From an uncultured Microscilla sp. (lineage in GTDB: Bacteria > Bacteroidota > Bacteroidia > Cytophagales > Microscillaceae), in NCBI RefSeq assembly GCF_947493425.1, contig NZ_CANLRP010000011.1:1-64000 (forward strand): a stretch of DNA of 64,000 bases, given 5' to 3'. Below are positions 15,732-25,308 of this stretch, piece after piece. Position 1 is the first letter of the stretch; each line of letters starts with the position of its first letter. The translations under genes were made by a program, and so were the position numbers. The notes under the pieces are model-generated. The model saw only the letters and a list, made by a program, of their open reading frames with translations. It searched no databases and had not been told where the DNA came from.

Positions 15732-18275
15732 TTAGAGTTCAACCCCGATCAACAATATATCATCTCTTTGTTCTGCGTCTTGTTGAAAGTTATTCAATGC
15801 GTTTTCTACTGCGGTTTGTTGCTCATTCATTGACAAACTGGCGCTGGTTTGTAGAATTTGCCTCAGCCGTTTGGTGCCCATGCTTTTTCGTTTAGGGTTG
15901 GGGGTATCTACAAAACCGTCTGACGAGAGGTAAAGACGATCACCCACATCTAAGATTAGTTCTTTGGACGTAAAATATTTTTCTGTGTAAGATTGCCAGC
16001 CACCTATAGAAAAACGGTCACCCTTTAATTCTTCCAGGTTGTTTTGATGGTAATAGTACAAGCCTCGCTTAGCACCTCCATACATTACTTTTGCCTTATC
16101 TTCTTCATACTCAATCACACACAAACAAACATCCATTCCTTCACGATTACTTGTTTTTTGTTGGTTCAGGTCTTCATAAATACTCTTATCGAGTAGCCTT
16201 AAAATATCTGCCGGATCAGTTGCTTTTTTTTCGTTAATGATCTGGTTAAGTAATGTGTTGCCTATCATACTCATAAATGCCCCTGGCACTCCATGTCCCG
16301 TACAATCAACCGCTGCTACAATCACTTTTTCTTCTACTCTACTCAACCAGTAAAAATCACCTGATACAATATCTTTGGGGCGATAAATCACAAAGCCACC
16401 TTTCAATAAGCTCAACAGGTCTTCTCGGCTGGGCAAAATGGCTTGCTGGATATTTTGTGCATAATAAATACTGGTAGTAATAAATTTGTTTTGATGTTCA
16501 AGGTTTTTACTTTTTAGGGCTAGTGCCTCTTGAGTACTGATCAACTCTTCTACATTTTGGCGCATCTCTTCTTCTTGCGCATGTAAAATCTCATTGGTTT
16601 CTTCTAGCTCAATTTTTTGCTCTCCAAGCTGCTTTAATGCCTTTTTCAATACCAGCTCGCTTGACTTGATCCGTTGATTCTGAAGCTCTAACTCTTTTTG
16701 TTTTTTCTCCATCACCTCATGAATCGACCTCAACTCTTCTACATTTTGGCGCATTTCCTCTTCTTGCGCCTGTAAAATATCTTTTTGTTCTTCAGCCTCC
16801 ATCAACAAGTACGTTGTTTTGACCCCCGCCTGAATGTTCAAAATGGTAGAAGCAATTCTATCGGCCAGATTCTCGACAAACTCTATTTGATGATTTTCAA
16901 ACTCAATGAATGAACCTATCTCCAGCACACCTATCTCTATTTGGTTTGAGATCAAAGGCACAATGAGTATATTACCATTTGTAATTTCATCCATACCCAA
17001 CGACACCTCAAAATAATCGGCAGGCACTTTTACCTGGTGTATAGTACCTTTCTCTATGAGCGCTTGCCCCAACAACCCTCCGCCAAAATCATCATCTAGT
17101 AGTATTTTGCGATTTTTCCGGCGTTTTTCGCTGTAGCCATAACAGCTCACCAGCTCTAGCTGTTTTTGTGCAGATTTATCGGCAGTTTCTTTAATTTCGT
17201 TGAGCAAAAACAATCCCCCCTGATTGCCATTCATATATTTTACCAACTGGCTTATCACTGTACTGGTCAAGTCTTTTAAATCGGTATCACCCGCACTTAA
17301 AGTGTCGCCAAATTCAGCCAGTCCGTGGCTTGCCCAGGTTTGCTTTTGGTTTTCTACCATCAACTGACGTAAACGATCGCGTGCCACTACCAGCGTCATA
17401 AAAAGACTGCCTTCAGCAATCATCCTGTTTTTGGTTTCCATCTCCAACTGAACATCATAGTTGCCCTGCCCCAAGTGCCTCACAAAAGTTTTCACCTCTT
17501 TCAGATTATAAGCAAGTTCTGCGGTAGCATTGGCTATGCGCCCTATTTCGTCTTTTTGGTCAATATCTAATACTTCTTCCAAATTGCCCAACACCATATT
17601 GTTTGCTACCTCGCTCAATTTATGCAGGGGACGAAAAGCATACTTCCAGAAGATATAAATCACCAATAGTAAAATAAATACATTGCTTAGTATAACCAAG
17701 CGTCGCATCTCTGCTACTTTTTGCTGACTTGCTCGATTGGTAAGGTTTACTTTTTCAATAATAAAATTACTGGTACCAATAAACTTTTCATTGGCAGTCA
17801 CCGCTTTTTGAATAATGACTCTTTGTTGGGCAGGAGTGTACTTTCTAAAAGATTCTGTATTGATTTTAAGTATTTGATCCTGGTAGGCTTGCCAGTCTTT
17901 TTGAAGTGTATTGAACAAGGGGAGGATACTTGACTCGACTGGCTTTAAATGTACTACTTTATTATTAAAAACAACCTCACCACCTAGCTGTAGTGTCCGT
18001 AGCGCTGTTTCTAATTGGGCTATAATGGTGTTCAATTCTTTTTTGGCGCTTTGGTCGCCATGTATGATTTGTTGGCTTAGGCTCAATATTTTGATGGATA
18101 GGCTTCGGTTGCGCCCCGCAATGTTGATCCAATTGTTGGTTTCCTCAATTGACTTGTTGTTAAACCCACGCATCAAAAACTGACTTGCAATAATGATGAG
18201 CATTACCACAAGTAATGGAATAAATAGTTTATATCTTATAGATAAGTTATGAAAGCTTTTAGCCAACTTTAGCAT
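15732..18275 (-). CDS. HAMP-GAF sensor with SpoIIE/PP2C phosphatase output (2)
   Basis: An 847-residue membrane sensor. It starts with a helix (about 14-33) and a periplasmic PilJ/NarX-like region containing WINIAGRNRSLSIKILSLSQQI, the hallmark of type IV pilus methyl-accepting and nitrate-sensor N-termini. A second membrane helix (about 190-210), HAMP (about 212-265), GAF (about 330-490), coiled coil with QAQEEEMRQNVEELRS repeats (about 500-610), and a SpoIIE phosphatase (about 635-847) follow. The catalytic motifs VDCTGHGVPGAFMSMIG, EGMDVC, SSDGFVD and RDDILLI are present. It differs from its neighbours by lacking the propeller, so the three share output but not input. The ligand is unknown. 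Confidence 0.88.
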   Translation of the reverse strand: MLKLAKSFHNLSIRYKLFIPLLVVMLIIIASQFLMRGFNNKSIEETNNWINIAGRNRSLSIKILSLSQQIIHGDQSAKKELNTIIAQLETALRTLQLGGEVVFNNKVVHLKPVESSILPLFNTLQKDWQAYQDQILKINTESFRKYTPAQQRVIIQKAVTANEKFIGTSNFIIEKVNLTNRASQQKVAEMRRLVILSNVFILLLVIYIFWKYAFRPLHKLSEVANNMVLGNLEEVLDIDQKDEIGRIANATAELAYNLKEVKTFVRHLGQGNYDVQLEMETKNRMIAEGSLFMTLVVARDRLRQLMVENQKQTWASHGLAEFGDTLSAGDTDLKDLTSTVISQLVKYMNGNQGGLFLLNEIKETADKSAQKQLELVSCYGYSEKRRKNRKILLDDDFGGGLLGQALIEKGTIHQVKVPADYFEVSLGMDEITNGNILIVPLISNQIEIGVLEIGSFIEFENHQIEFVENLADRIASTILNIQAGVKTTYLLMEAEEQKDILQAQEEEMRQNVEELRSIHEVMEKKQKELELQNQRIKSSELVLKKALKQLGEQKIELEETNEILHAQEEEMRQNVEELISTQEALALKSKNLEHQNKFITTSIYYAQNIQQAILPSREDLLSLLKGGFVIYRPKDIVSGDFYWLSRVEEKVIVAAVDCTGHGVPGAFMSMIGNTLLNQIINEKKATDPADILRLLDKSIYEDLNQQKTSNREGMDVCLCVIEYEEDKAKVMYGGAKRGLYYYHQNNLEELKGDRFSIGGWQSYTEKYFTSKELILDVGDRLYLSSDGFVDTPNPKRKSMGTKRLRQILQTSASLSMNEQQTAVENALNNFQQDAEQRDDILLIGVEL

Positions 18276-18424
18276 AAGTACTAATAGTTTTGTCTAGTTG
18301 AAAACACTCTTACAAGTTTGTTTTTTTTCACTACAAAAACAATGACAATTTATATAAATAATTTGGACGAAGGCTATTTTTGCCAAATTTCAAAAAAATA
18401 TATTGGCAATTCACTGTCAAATAG

Positions 18425-21400
18425 TTACACCTCTATTGCAAGTACTGTAATGTCATCTCGTTGTTCTGTACCTGCCTGATGTTGGTCAAGGACATTGATC
18501 AGCTTTTCTTCTTGAACATTTAACGGAAGCGAAGCACACTCTTTCAGAAGTTGTTGGAAACGAGTTGTCCCAAACTTCTTTCTTTCTTGATTATTCTGAT
18601 CTATGAGCCCATCAGTAGTTAAATAAAGTACTGAACCTTTTTCTACGGCAAATGCTTGTTGCGTAAACTTGGGGGCATCAGAGTACTTGCCTCCACCAAT
18701 AGAGTGCCTGTTTCCTTTTATTTCTATTACCTGGCGGCTATTTTTTGGGGTATAATATAGTGGACGTTTGGCTCCAGCAAAAGTTACCTGAACCTGTTGC
18801 TCGTCCAGAGGCTCTAGCATACACAAGCATAAATCCATTCCATCAGAGTTTGCCTGTGACTCTTGTCGCAAAGCCAAGCGGGTAAGCGCGTGTAGTTCTT
18901 CCAGCACCTGAGCAGGTTGTACTATGTGCCGGTCGCTTACTATTTCGTTGAGCAAAGTATAGCCAATCATGCTCATAAATGCCCCTGGCACTCCGTGTCC
19001 GGTACAGTCTACCGCAGCTACCAATACTTTATCATCCAGGTTGTCGAGCCAATAAAAGTCACCTGATACAATATCTTTAGGGCGATAAATCACAAAATGA
19101 TTTCCCAACAATTGTTTGATTCGTTCCTCAAAAGGCAGTATTGCCTGTTGAATTGTTTGAGCATACCTAATACTAGCGGTAATATCCTGATTTTTTCGAT
19201 GAATAATCTGATTGTTTTTTTCGAGTATACTGTGCTGCTTTTCTATTTCGTCCTTTTTCTCTTCAATTTCGTTTTTTTGCAACTCAATCTCATTTTTTTG
19301 GTGTTGTATGCTATCACGTTGCAGCTCAATCTCATCTCTTTGACGTTCAATCTCATCTTTTTGTTGGGTAAGCTCACGATTCACCGACTTAAGCACTTCT
19401 GCTTGAGCCATCATTTCTTCTTTTTGAGTTTCGAGCTCTACATTTTTTGCTGTAATTTCTTCTTTTTGATATTCCAGGGCTTCGTTTTTAGAAATAATCT
19501 CTTCTTTTTGCTCCTCCAGAATTTTATTTTTGTTGCTTATTTCGGTTGTTCTTTCCTCTACCTTAAGCTCTAAAAAATCTTTTTGCTGCCGCAAACGACG
19601 TGTATTGAGCCAAATCACTCCCCACAATAACAATAGTGCCATCAGGCAAAAGCCTATATAAGCCCATACTGTGCGATACCAAGGGGGGGTAATTATAAAA
19701 CTATAAGACATTTCGGAACTCTCTATGCCGTATACATTGCGGGCTTTTAAATGAAAAGTGTACGTTCCTTCGGGCAGATTGGTGTATTCTTTTTCTTTGT
19801 GGTTTACCCAAGCTGACCACTTTTGGTCAAAATTCTCCAGATAATAGCTGTATTGAATAGTTTCTGATTGGGTGTAGTAAGGTGTACTGAATACAAACCG
19901 GAAATTGTTAAATTTGAAGGGAAAAACTTTGATCAAGCTTTTGGGTTGTTTGTCAAATGTTTGCCCTTGCCTGGAGCTAAATATACCTGCAAAAATCAAA
20001 GAGTCACGCCCTTCAGAATTTTCCAGCTCTACCTTTTGTAAAAAAGTAGAAAAACTAACATTATAGTTTCGGTCAAGATGGCCACTATAGTGGATAATGC
20101 CCTCTGAAGTTCCCATCAATACCTCCCCACTTTTGAGCGCCGAAATACAGTACACATTGGCACCTTTTAATGGGGCAAAATGGTTGTAATTAGGGACATA
20201 CTTTTCACTCGATTTTTTTAGAACAGCTATTTTATCGCCTATCTGACACCACACATTGCCTTGATGGTCTTCGGCAAGAAAAAATACTCTTTCACCACTG
20301 GGTACATAGCGGTCTAAAGCATCTTTTACAAATTTATTTTTTGCTTTATTAAATGCATAAATTCCCTTTTCAGTGGCAAATACTACTCTGCCAGCTATTT
20401 TAAAAATACGGTTATTGAGATTAGAGGGCAACCCATACTTTTTGGCATTGTACCTAGTCAACTTATTCAAGCTATCATTTTTGTCCAATCGGAAACTAAA
20501 AACGCCAGTGTTTTCGTGCGACGACCAAAAAATACCCTCTTGGTCTTGGTGTAAATAATGGTGTTGATCAAATGTATTGGGGTATTGTGGGTATTTTTTA
20601 ACCTTTGTCCAGTTTTCGCGGTTTTTTATGCTGTACATTTCCAGTCCCTCAGCCCCTGCTACCAACATTTTTTCATCAGGTATACGTACAAAACTCATCG
20701 CATGATTTTGACCTTGGTATACCTTTCGTATACGTTGGTTGTGTATACCCAATACCCCATCAAAATGACCTACCCGAAGTTTGTCATCCACCTCAACAAA
20801 ACTCCAGGTTTGTCCCGAAGAGTTTGTCATCAATCGAAAGCGGTCAGAAGCAGGTTGTAAAATATCACTTTTTCCATCCCAGTTTTTGAAATATAACCCC
20901 TGATTGGTAGCCACATACAAACGATCATTATAAAAGTGTATATCATTAGTTCCTCCTTCTACTCCAGTTCTTTGGTCAAACACAGATATTGGTAAGCCAA
21001 TTTGTAACATAGAGATGGCGTTTTCGCAACCTAGCCATAAGTTTTGGTTATAGTCAAGGTAAGCATAATACACCGAATTGCTGATAAGTCCCTTGGGTTG
21101 GTCTACCAGTTGTACAGGATTGCCAGCGGTATCCAACACTACTACTCCAGAGTTGAGGGTAGTAAAAACATAATATTTGTTGTGCAAAAAAGAAGCGTTG
21201 TATATTTCGGCGTTGTTAAAAAACGGAGTAAGGTCGGTTCGCCAAGGGGTAAAAGTTTGGCCATCGTATATATAAAAGCCTTCGGTTCGGGTAGCCACCA
21301 GTATTTTATTATCGGCAAAAGGCAGTAGGCTGTAGATGCGTTCTTTGGTAAATTTTTCGCCGTTTGGTACCAGTTCCAGTTTATCCCCCTTGAGCTTCAG

Positions 21401-22015
21401 TAAACCTTTGTCCCACTCTCTGGCATAAAACTGATCATTGACCAGGTATGCCCGATGGAATTGTTTGCCTTTACTAGGGCGAATGACTTTTACCTTACCT
21501 TTGGCGTTTTTCAGGTTTTTTGGAAAAATATAAACCCCTGTGAAACTAATCATATAAATGGCGTCAGAACCCAAATATATATTCCACATATCGTTAAAAT
21601 TTCTTTCATTTTTGGGCAGTAAAGGCAACAATGACTTATACTCCATTTTGCCCAGTGAGTCGGGCGCCAGATAACCAATTTCGCTTAGGGCACCTACATA
21701 AATTCGCCCTTGATCGTCTTTAGTAAGTGCCCTTACTACCGATTTATTGGGTAGCTCTATCAAACGCCAATTGCTTCCATCAAACTCTAGTATTCCATTG
21801 TTGTTACCAAAATACATTACCCCTCTATTGTCTTGAGTGATTGCCCAGTTTTGGTTAGATGCCTTATAATCTTTTGGAGTAAAATTTTTAATGAAAGGAA
21901 TGCCTTTGTTTTTGATCAAAAACTCGGCTGTATTCTTTATGGCATTGTTTTGCCCTACCACAGACAGGTGGGTGCCACATACACAAATAAAAAAATATAT
22001 AAGATAGCTTCTCAT
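18425..22015 (-). CDS. Propeller sensor with SpoIIE/PP2C phosphatase output (3)
   Basis: A 1196-residue membrane sensor with the same plan as 12114-15530. Signal peptide (about 1-22), Reg_prop propellers (about 45-690), Y_Y_Y domain with TNLPEGTYTFHLKARN (about 745-795), membrane helix (about 805-828), an unusually long coiled coil of repeated QKEEI/QKNEI heptads (about 835-960), and a SpoIIE phosphatase (about 985-1196) with VDCTGHGVPGAFMSMIG, DGMDLC, TTDGLID and RDDITVL. The long coiled coil gives about 15 repeats of a QKDEIE-like unit. It lies 149 bp upstream of the GAF sensor, so the three phosphatases may be co-regulated, but each is separated by a sizeable gap and may have its own promoter. 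Confidence 0.88.
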   Translation of the reverse strand: MRSYLIYFFICVCGTHLSVVGQNNAIKNTAEFLIKNKGIPFIKNFTPKDYKASNQNWAITQDNRGVMYFGNNNGILEFDGSNWRLIELPNKSVVRALTKDDQGRIYVGALSEIGYLAPDSLGKMEYKSLLPLLPKNERNFNDMWNIYLGSDAIYMISFTGVYIFPKNLKNAKGKVKVIRPSKGKQFHRAYLVNDQFYAREWDKGLLKLKGDKLELVPNGEKFTKERIYSLLPFADNKILVATRTEGFYIYDGQTFTPWRTDLTPFFNNAEIYNASFLHNKYYVFTTLNSGVVVLDTAGNPVQLVDQPKGLISNSVYYAYLDYNQNLWLGCENAISMLQIGLPISVFDQRTGVEGGTNDIHFYNDRLYVATNQGLYFKNWDGKSDILQPASDRFRLMTNSSGQTWSFVEVDDKLRVGHFDGVLGIHNQRIRKVYQGQNHAMSFVRIPDEKMLVAGAEGLEMYSIKNRENWTKVKKYPQYPNTFDQHHYLHQDQEGIFWSSHENTGVFSFRLDKNDSLNKLTRYNAKKYGLPSNLNNRIFKIAGRVVFATEKGIYAFNKAKNKFVKDALDRYVPSGERVFFLAEDHQGNVWCQIGDKIAVLKKSSEKYVPNYNHFAPLKGANVYCISALKSGEVLMGTSEGIIHYSGHLDRNYNVSFSTFLQKVELENSEGRDSLIFAGIFSSRQGQTFDKQPKSLIKVFPFKFNNFRFVFSTPYYTQSETIQYSYYLENFDQKWSAWVNHKEKEYTNLPEGTYTFHLKARNVYGIESSEMSYSFIITPPWYRTVWAYIGFCLMALLLLWGVIWLNTRRLRQQKDFLELKVEERTTEISNKNKILEEQKEEIISKNEALEYQKEEITAKNVELETQKEEMMAQAEVLKSVNRELTQQKDEIERQRDEIELQRDSIQHQKNEIELQKNEIEEKKDEIEKQHSILEKNNQIIHRKNQDITASIRYAQTIQQAILPFEERIKQLLGNHFVIYRPKDIVSGDFYWLDNLDDKVLVAAVDCTGHGVPGAFMSMIGYTLLNEIVSDRHIVQPAQVLEELHALTRLALRQESQANSDGMDLCLCMLEPLDEQQVQVTFAGAKRPLYYTPKNSRQVIEIKGNRHSIGGGKYSDAPKFTQQAFAVEKGSVLYLTTDGLIDQNNQERKKFGTTRFQQLLKECASLPLNVQEEKLINVLDQHQAGTEQRDDITVLAIEV

Positions 22016-22470
22016 GCAATAATCCCCCTTCTATACATTCAGTACTCTCAGAGCTTGTCAAGCAGACACCAATTGCTACCTTGCCTGCTCTATGCCTGTA
22101 TGTGGTGCTTGTGTAGTGTGTGATTGGTCACAACTTGTAAGCAACAAAACCAACAACTTCGTTCTCTTGAGTAGTGAAGCCTTATTTTAATTTACCTTTT
22201 ACCTAATAATGATCAGTTTACTTTGACTGGTAGTTCCAAATTATGAAAAAATAATACCAACTTAACCAGCACCTAAAAATAAGCAAGCATTTGCAAACAA
22301 AACCCAAGTTTGAGTTAGTTAACTGATAAGCGTAATGTACAGCATAAAAACCAGTCTTTCAGTAAGCTTTGCTATTTTTAGTGATAGTATTGCATAAACT
22401 TTTCCGAAATTAGAAAAAAAACAGTGGACACCAAAAATAGCCAAAAAAATCAGTGGCCAAAATTGTATAG
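22016..22470. other. Intergenic, no gene seen
   Basis: This 455-bp stretch lies upstream of the minus-strand sensor at 18425-22015 and downstream of the LRR gene. I looked for a CAAAnnTA (minus-strand -7) box and found no good match. No hairpin or RNA gene stands out. Confidence 0.5.
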
Positions 22471-23214
22471 CTACTGCGAAGGGTTAAAGGGGTTTTGAAG
22501 CAACTTGTTGTCTACATAAAATGTATGTAAAGCACGCATTTCTCTAATGGCATCGGGTAGTCTCTCTAGGGCAGTGTTGTATGATACATCAAGTACCTGA
22601 AGTTTTTGTAATGTTGTAATAGCGTTGGGCAATTGGGTTAGCCTGTTACGACGCAAAATCAACCTTTGCAATTGCTGCAGCTGTTGTATTTGTTGGGGCA
22701 CTTGATGAATATAATTGGCACTTAAATCTAAAGTAACCAACGCGGTCAGTTCGAAGAGTGCATCAGGTATTTCGGTAAGCTTATTACCTTTGATTCCCCC
22801 CAGATCAAGGTATTGGAGCTTGTGCAAGTAAGCTATGTTACTCGATATGGTATCTATTTGGTTGTTTCTTAGACTAAGTTTGGTCAGGTTAGGCAACTTA
22901 CCAATCATTTGGTCAAGCCTGACAATGTTGTTATTGGCAAGGTGGAGATTTTTAAGCTTAGTTAATAGTTGTAAAGATTCAGGGAAACTATTCAACTGGA
23001 GGCTTTCGAGGTATAAAACCTCCATATTGGGTAAGCAACTGAGTGGAGTTAAATCAAAGTTGGTAAAAGGGTTTTTGCTTAGATTTAATTTAGTAAGCCA
23101 GGGCATCTCACTAAGCACCACAGGCATACTGGTTAGTGCACAATTACTTAAGTCAAGTGATGGCAACTCTTGCTCAAAAGCCACTTGGAGCTTTTGCTTC
23201 GCCTGATCTGTCAT
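22471..23214 (-). CDS. Leucine-rich repeat protein
   Basis: A 247-residue soluble protein made of about eight 22-24-residue LRR units of the bacterial LxxLxxLxLxxNxLxxLP type, for example LPNLTKLSLRNNQIDTISS and LQRLILRRNRLTQLPNAI. No signal peptide or membrane helix, and the repeats fill almost the whole chain with short capping ends. LRR proteins act in protein binding, and no effector domain is fused. It is followed (in minus-strand order it is preceded) by the XRE gene with a 31-bp gap, suggesting a common transcript. A specific partner is not predictable. Confidence 0.85.
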   Translation of the reverse strand: MTDQAKQKLQVAFEQELPSLDLSNCALTSMPVVLSEMPWLTKLNLSKNPFTNFDLTPLSCLPNMEVLYLESLQLNSFPESLQLLTKLKNLHLANNNIVRLDQMIGKLPNLTKLSLRNNQIDTISSNIAYLHKLQYLDLGGIKGNKLTEIPDALFELTALVTLDLSANYIHQVPQQIQQLQQLQRLILRRNRLTQLPNAITTLQKLQVLDVSYNTALERLPDAIREMRALHTFYVDNKLLQNPFNPSQ

Positions 23215-23245
23215 GGCTTTACACTTTTACACATGTTAAAATTAT

Positions 23246-23617
23246 TTACTTCCTTTCCAGCTTTTCTTCCAATAACTTAATCTGTGCATCTTTGGCAAAG
23301 ATTAGCGCTTCTTTAGTCTTAAGTAGCTCTTCAAGATAGCTTATCTTCTCTTGCAAAATCTTAGGATCCAGGTACTCCAGGCGTTCCTCTTCTGAAGCAA
23401 ACATATCACCTTTACCTGTTAATAACCACTCATAAGTAGTATTAAACAAGCTTACAAACTTCATGATGGCATGCAAAGATACAGCTATTGTACCTGTTTC
23501 CATTTGCGAAAGCGACGGACGGGAAACTCCTACTTTATCTGCCACATCTTGTTGACTTAACTTTAATTTTCGTCTGATGGCGAATATTCGGTCGCCAATA
23601 CCATAGTTATCTTTCAT
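23246..23617 (-). CDS. XRE-family transcriptional regulator with coiled-coil tail
   Basis: A 123-residue protein. Residues about 8-70 form a Cro/cI helix-turn-helix with RRKLKLSQQDVADKVGVSRPSLSQME and a WLLTGKGDMF extension, like the S24-independent repressors. The C-terminal 40 residues are a charged coiled coil (KISYLEELLKTKEALIFAK), a probable dimer element, in place of a peptidase or ligand domain. A TGTAAAT-N3-ATTTACA palindrome lies 26 bp upstream in the divergent region shared with the nuclease-like gene at 23799. The regulator probably controls its own transcription and may also control that gene. The LRR gene follows in the same direction. Confidence 0.85.
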   Translation of the reverse strand: MKDNYGIGDRIFAIRRKLKLSQQDVADKVGVSRPSLSQMETGTIAVSLHAIMKFVSLFNTTYEWLLTGKGDMFASEEERLEYLDPKILQEKISYLEELLKTKEALIFAKDAQIKLLEEKLERK

Positions 23618-23642
23618 AGAAAATGTTGGAATAGTTTGTTTT

Positions 23643-23659
23643 TGTAAATAATATTTACA
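23643..23659. promoter_or_regulatory. Palindromic candidate operator between divergent genes
   Basis: TGTAAATAATATTTACA is a perfect 7+3+7 inverted repeat in the 181-bp gap between the XRE gene and the divergent gene at 23799. Its distance from the XRE start suits autoregulation. Assignment to the XRE protein is by position only. Confidence 0.5.
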
Positions 23660-23798
23660 TAATTTGTGTTAGATAACAAAAAGAGAAGGTAATACTTACT
23701 AAATCATCTCTAACAAGGAGTGAAATCCTTTCGCTGAACACATTTTGTAAAAATTCACAACTAATATAATATTTTCAAACCATATTAACCAATTATTT

Positions 23799-25103
23799 AT
23801 GTATAGTTTTTTTAATGAATGGTCAGAGGCAAAACTACAGGAGGTATTTCAGCTAGAGTACCGCCCCACCGTATTGCTCGACGATTGGCTGGATACCTAC
23901 AGCGAACTGTCTTCCATTGAAAATGAAACACTTAAAGTATTGCAAAAAAGGCTCAATACATTTGGTGAAAACTGGAGCAAGCCAGACGCCCTGTTTAGCT
24001 TTGTTGCTCCTTTATTTCACCTGGCAGACCTGCACACTCCCCATTTTAGGCTCTTTCACCAAGAAAACCTCTTTGCCAATGTTACCGATCACCATGTTTT
24101 TTATGACACCACTGACTTGGTGATAGGAGGAGGCACCCAACAATTGGGAAACCCTTATTTTTGTTTGGGAGTGTACGAACGCAATGACCACCACGAGTTT
24201 ACCCCTGAAGGGCAGTTTTTGGCGAGCTTATTGGCTGCCCACCACATGAACAAAAATGTGTTGCCCATATATGGCGCACTGGTGGTAGACAATCACTGGT
24301 GGTATTTTGGGGTTTTGCAAGGCAATCAATACGCATTGAGCCAAGTATACCTTGCTAATAAAAATAGTCTTACTCAAATTTATATGATCATTAAAGAGCT
24401 TAAGCAAATATTACTTGATTTGCAACAAGCCAATGCTTCTATCTTTCACTCTAACCCAACTCCTGTAAAAATGCTTAATTTTCGCGATTGCACCACGGCT
24501 CAACTACGCCGTAACTTTCAACTAAAAAGAACTCAAACTAACCCACTGCTCAAAGAATGGCTAAACCAATCGCTGCCAACAAACAGTGATGAGGAACAGG
24601 TATTGCTGCGCTTACAAAAGAAATTGACCAAACGAGTGGACAACTGGAACGAACAAGAACTGATTAAAAAGTTTATTGCCCCTTTGGTAGGGTTGGTTAA
24701 CTTTGATACCCCTCATTTTCAAGAGTTTGCCAATAGAAGTTTATCTTTGCGGGTAGGCAATGTAGAACTATCGGGCAAGGTAGATGTAATGGTAGCACAA
24801 GGCATAGAAGAGCCCGAACGCCCTTATTTTTGCTTTCACGAATATAAGAAGGAAAAGGGTTGCGACAACGACCCACTGGGGCAAGTGGTGGCAGCTATGT
24901 ATACCGCCCAACAACTCAACCATGATGATTTTCCGATATATGGGGCGTATGTTGTAGGTCGACAATGGTTTTTTGTGGTGTTGCACAAAAACACCTATTG
25001 TGTAAGCCTGGCGTATGATGCCACCAAACAGGAAATTTTTGACATTTACCGTATTCTCAAAACCCTTAAAACTATTATTGCAAAGGTGGTAGATACTAAA
25101 TAA
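23799..25103 (+). CDS. Duplicated PD-(D/E)XK-nuclease-like protein, one half degenerate
   Basis: A 434-residue protein consisting of two homologous halves of about 210 residues each (linker near 220). In the second half the pattern GKVDVMVAQG, then YFCFHEYKKEK, gives Asp329 and Glu348-x-Lys350, the PD-(D/E)XK arrangement, followed by DPLGQVVAAMYTAQQLN and PIYGAYVVGRQWFFVVL. In the first half the equivalents are Asp106 and Val125-x-Glu127, so the Glu and Lys are lost. The fold assignment is inferred from this pattern. Such halves resemble the type I restriction N-terminal fold and small Cytophagales proteins. It is divergent from an XRE regulator across a palindrome. It may be an active nuclease with a specificity half, or a non-nuclease binding protein. 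Confidence 0.7.
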   Translation: MYSFFNEWSEAKLQEVFQLEYRPTVLLDDWLDTYSELSSIENETLKVLQKRLNTFGENWSKPDALFSFVAPLFHLADLHTPHFRLFHQENLFANVTDHHVFYDTTDLVIGGGTQQLGNPYFCLGVYERNDHHEFTPEGQFLASLLAAHHMNKNVLPIYGALVVDNHWWYFGVLQGNQYALSQVYLANKNSLTQIYMIIKELKQILLDLQQANASIFHSNPTPVKMLNFRDCTTAQLRRNFQLKRTQTNPLLKEWLNQSLPTNSDEEQVLLRLQKKLTKRVDNWNEQELIKKFIAPLVGLVNFDTPHFQEFANRSLSLRVGNVELSGKVDVMVAQGIEEPERPYFCFHEYKKEKGCDNDPLGQVVAAMYTAQQLNHDDFPIYGAYVVGRQWFFVVLHKNTYCVSLAYDATKQEIFDIYRILKTLKTIIAKVVDTK

Positions 25104-25123
25104 GCAAGCTTATCAACCCCACA

Positions 25124-25160
25124 AACCATCCTTTGAGATTGTACAGAGGATGGTTTTTTT
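25124..25160 (+). terminator. Rho-independent terminator
   Basis: AACCATCCT (25124-25132) pairs with AGGATGGTT (25147-25155), followed by a run of Ts to 25160. It lies 20 bp after the stop of the nuclease-like gene. Confidence 0.8.
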
Positions 25161-25266
25161 GTGAACTTTATTTTATCCAACAACAATTAAACCTTCGCTT
25201 AAACATAGGTGGAGTGCTCATTGCGTTTTCTTACCATAGATCAATTTTTATCAACAAACATCTGCC

Positions 25267-25274
25267 TAACTTTG
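25267..25274 (+). promoter_or_regulatory. Probable -7 box of the alcohol dehydrogenase gene
   Basis: TAACTTTG matches TAnnTTTG, 35 bp upstream of ATG 25309. No clear TTG lies at the right distance upstream, so the -33 element is weak. Confidence 0.4.
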
Positions 25275-25308
25275 TTATCCAAACAAAACACTTGAATAAA
25301 ATAACAAT

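Noticed and set aside
15542-15742. A 66-codon frame on the minus strand between two sensor genes
   Set aside because: It overlaps the end of the upstream sensor gene, has a weak start and resembles translated AT-rich spacer, so I treat it as non-coding.
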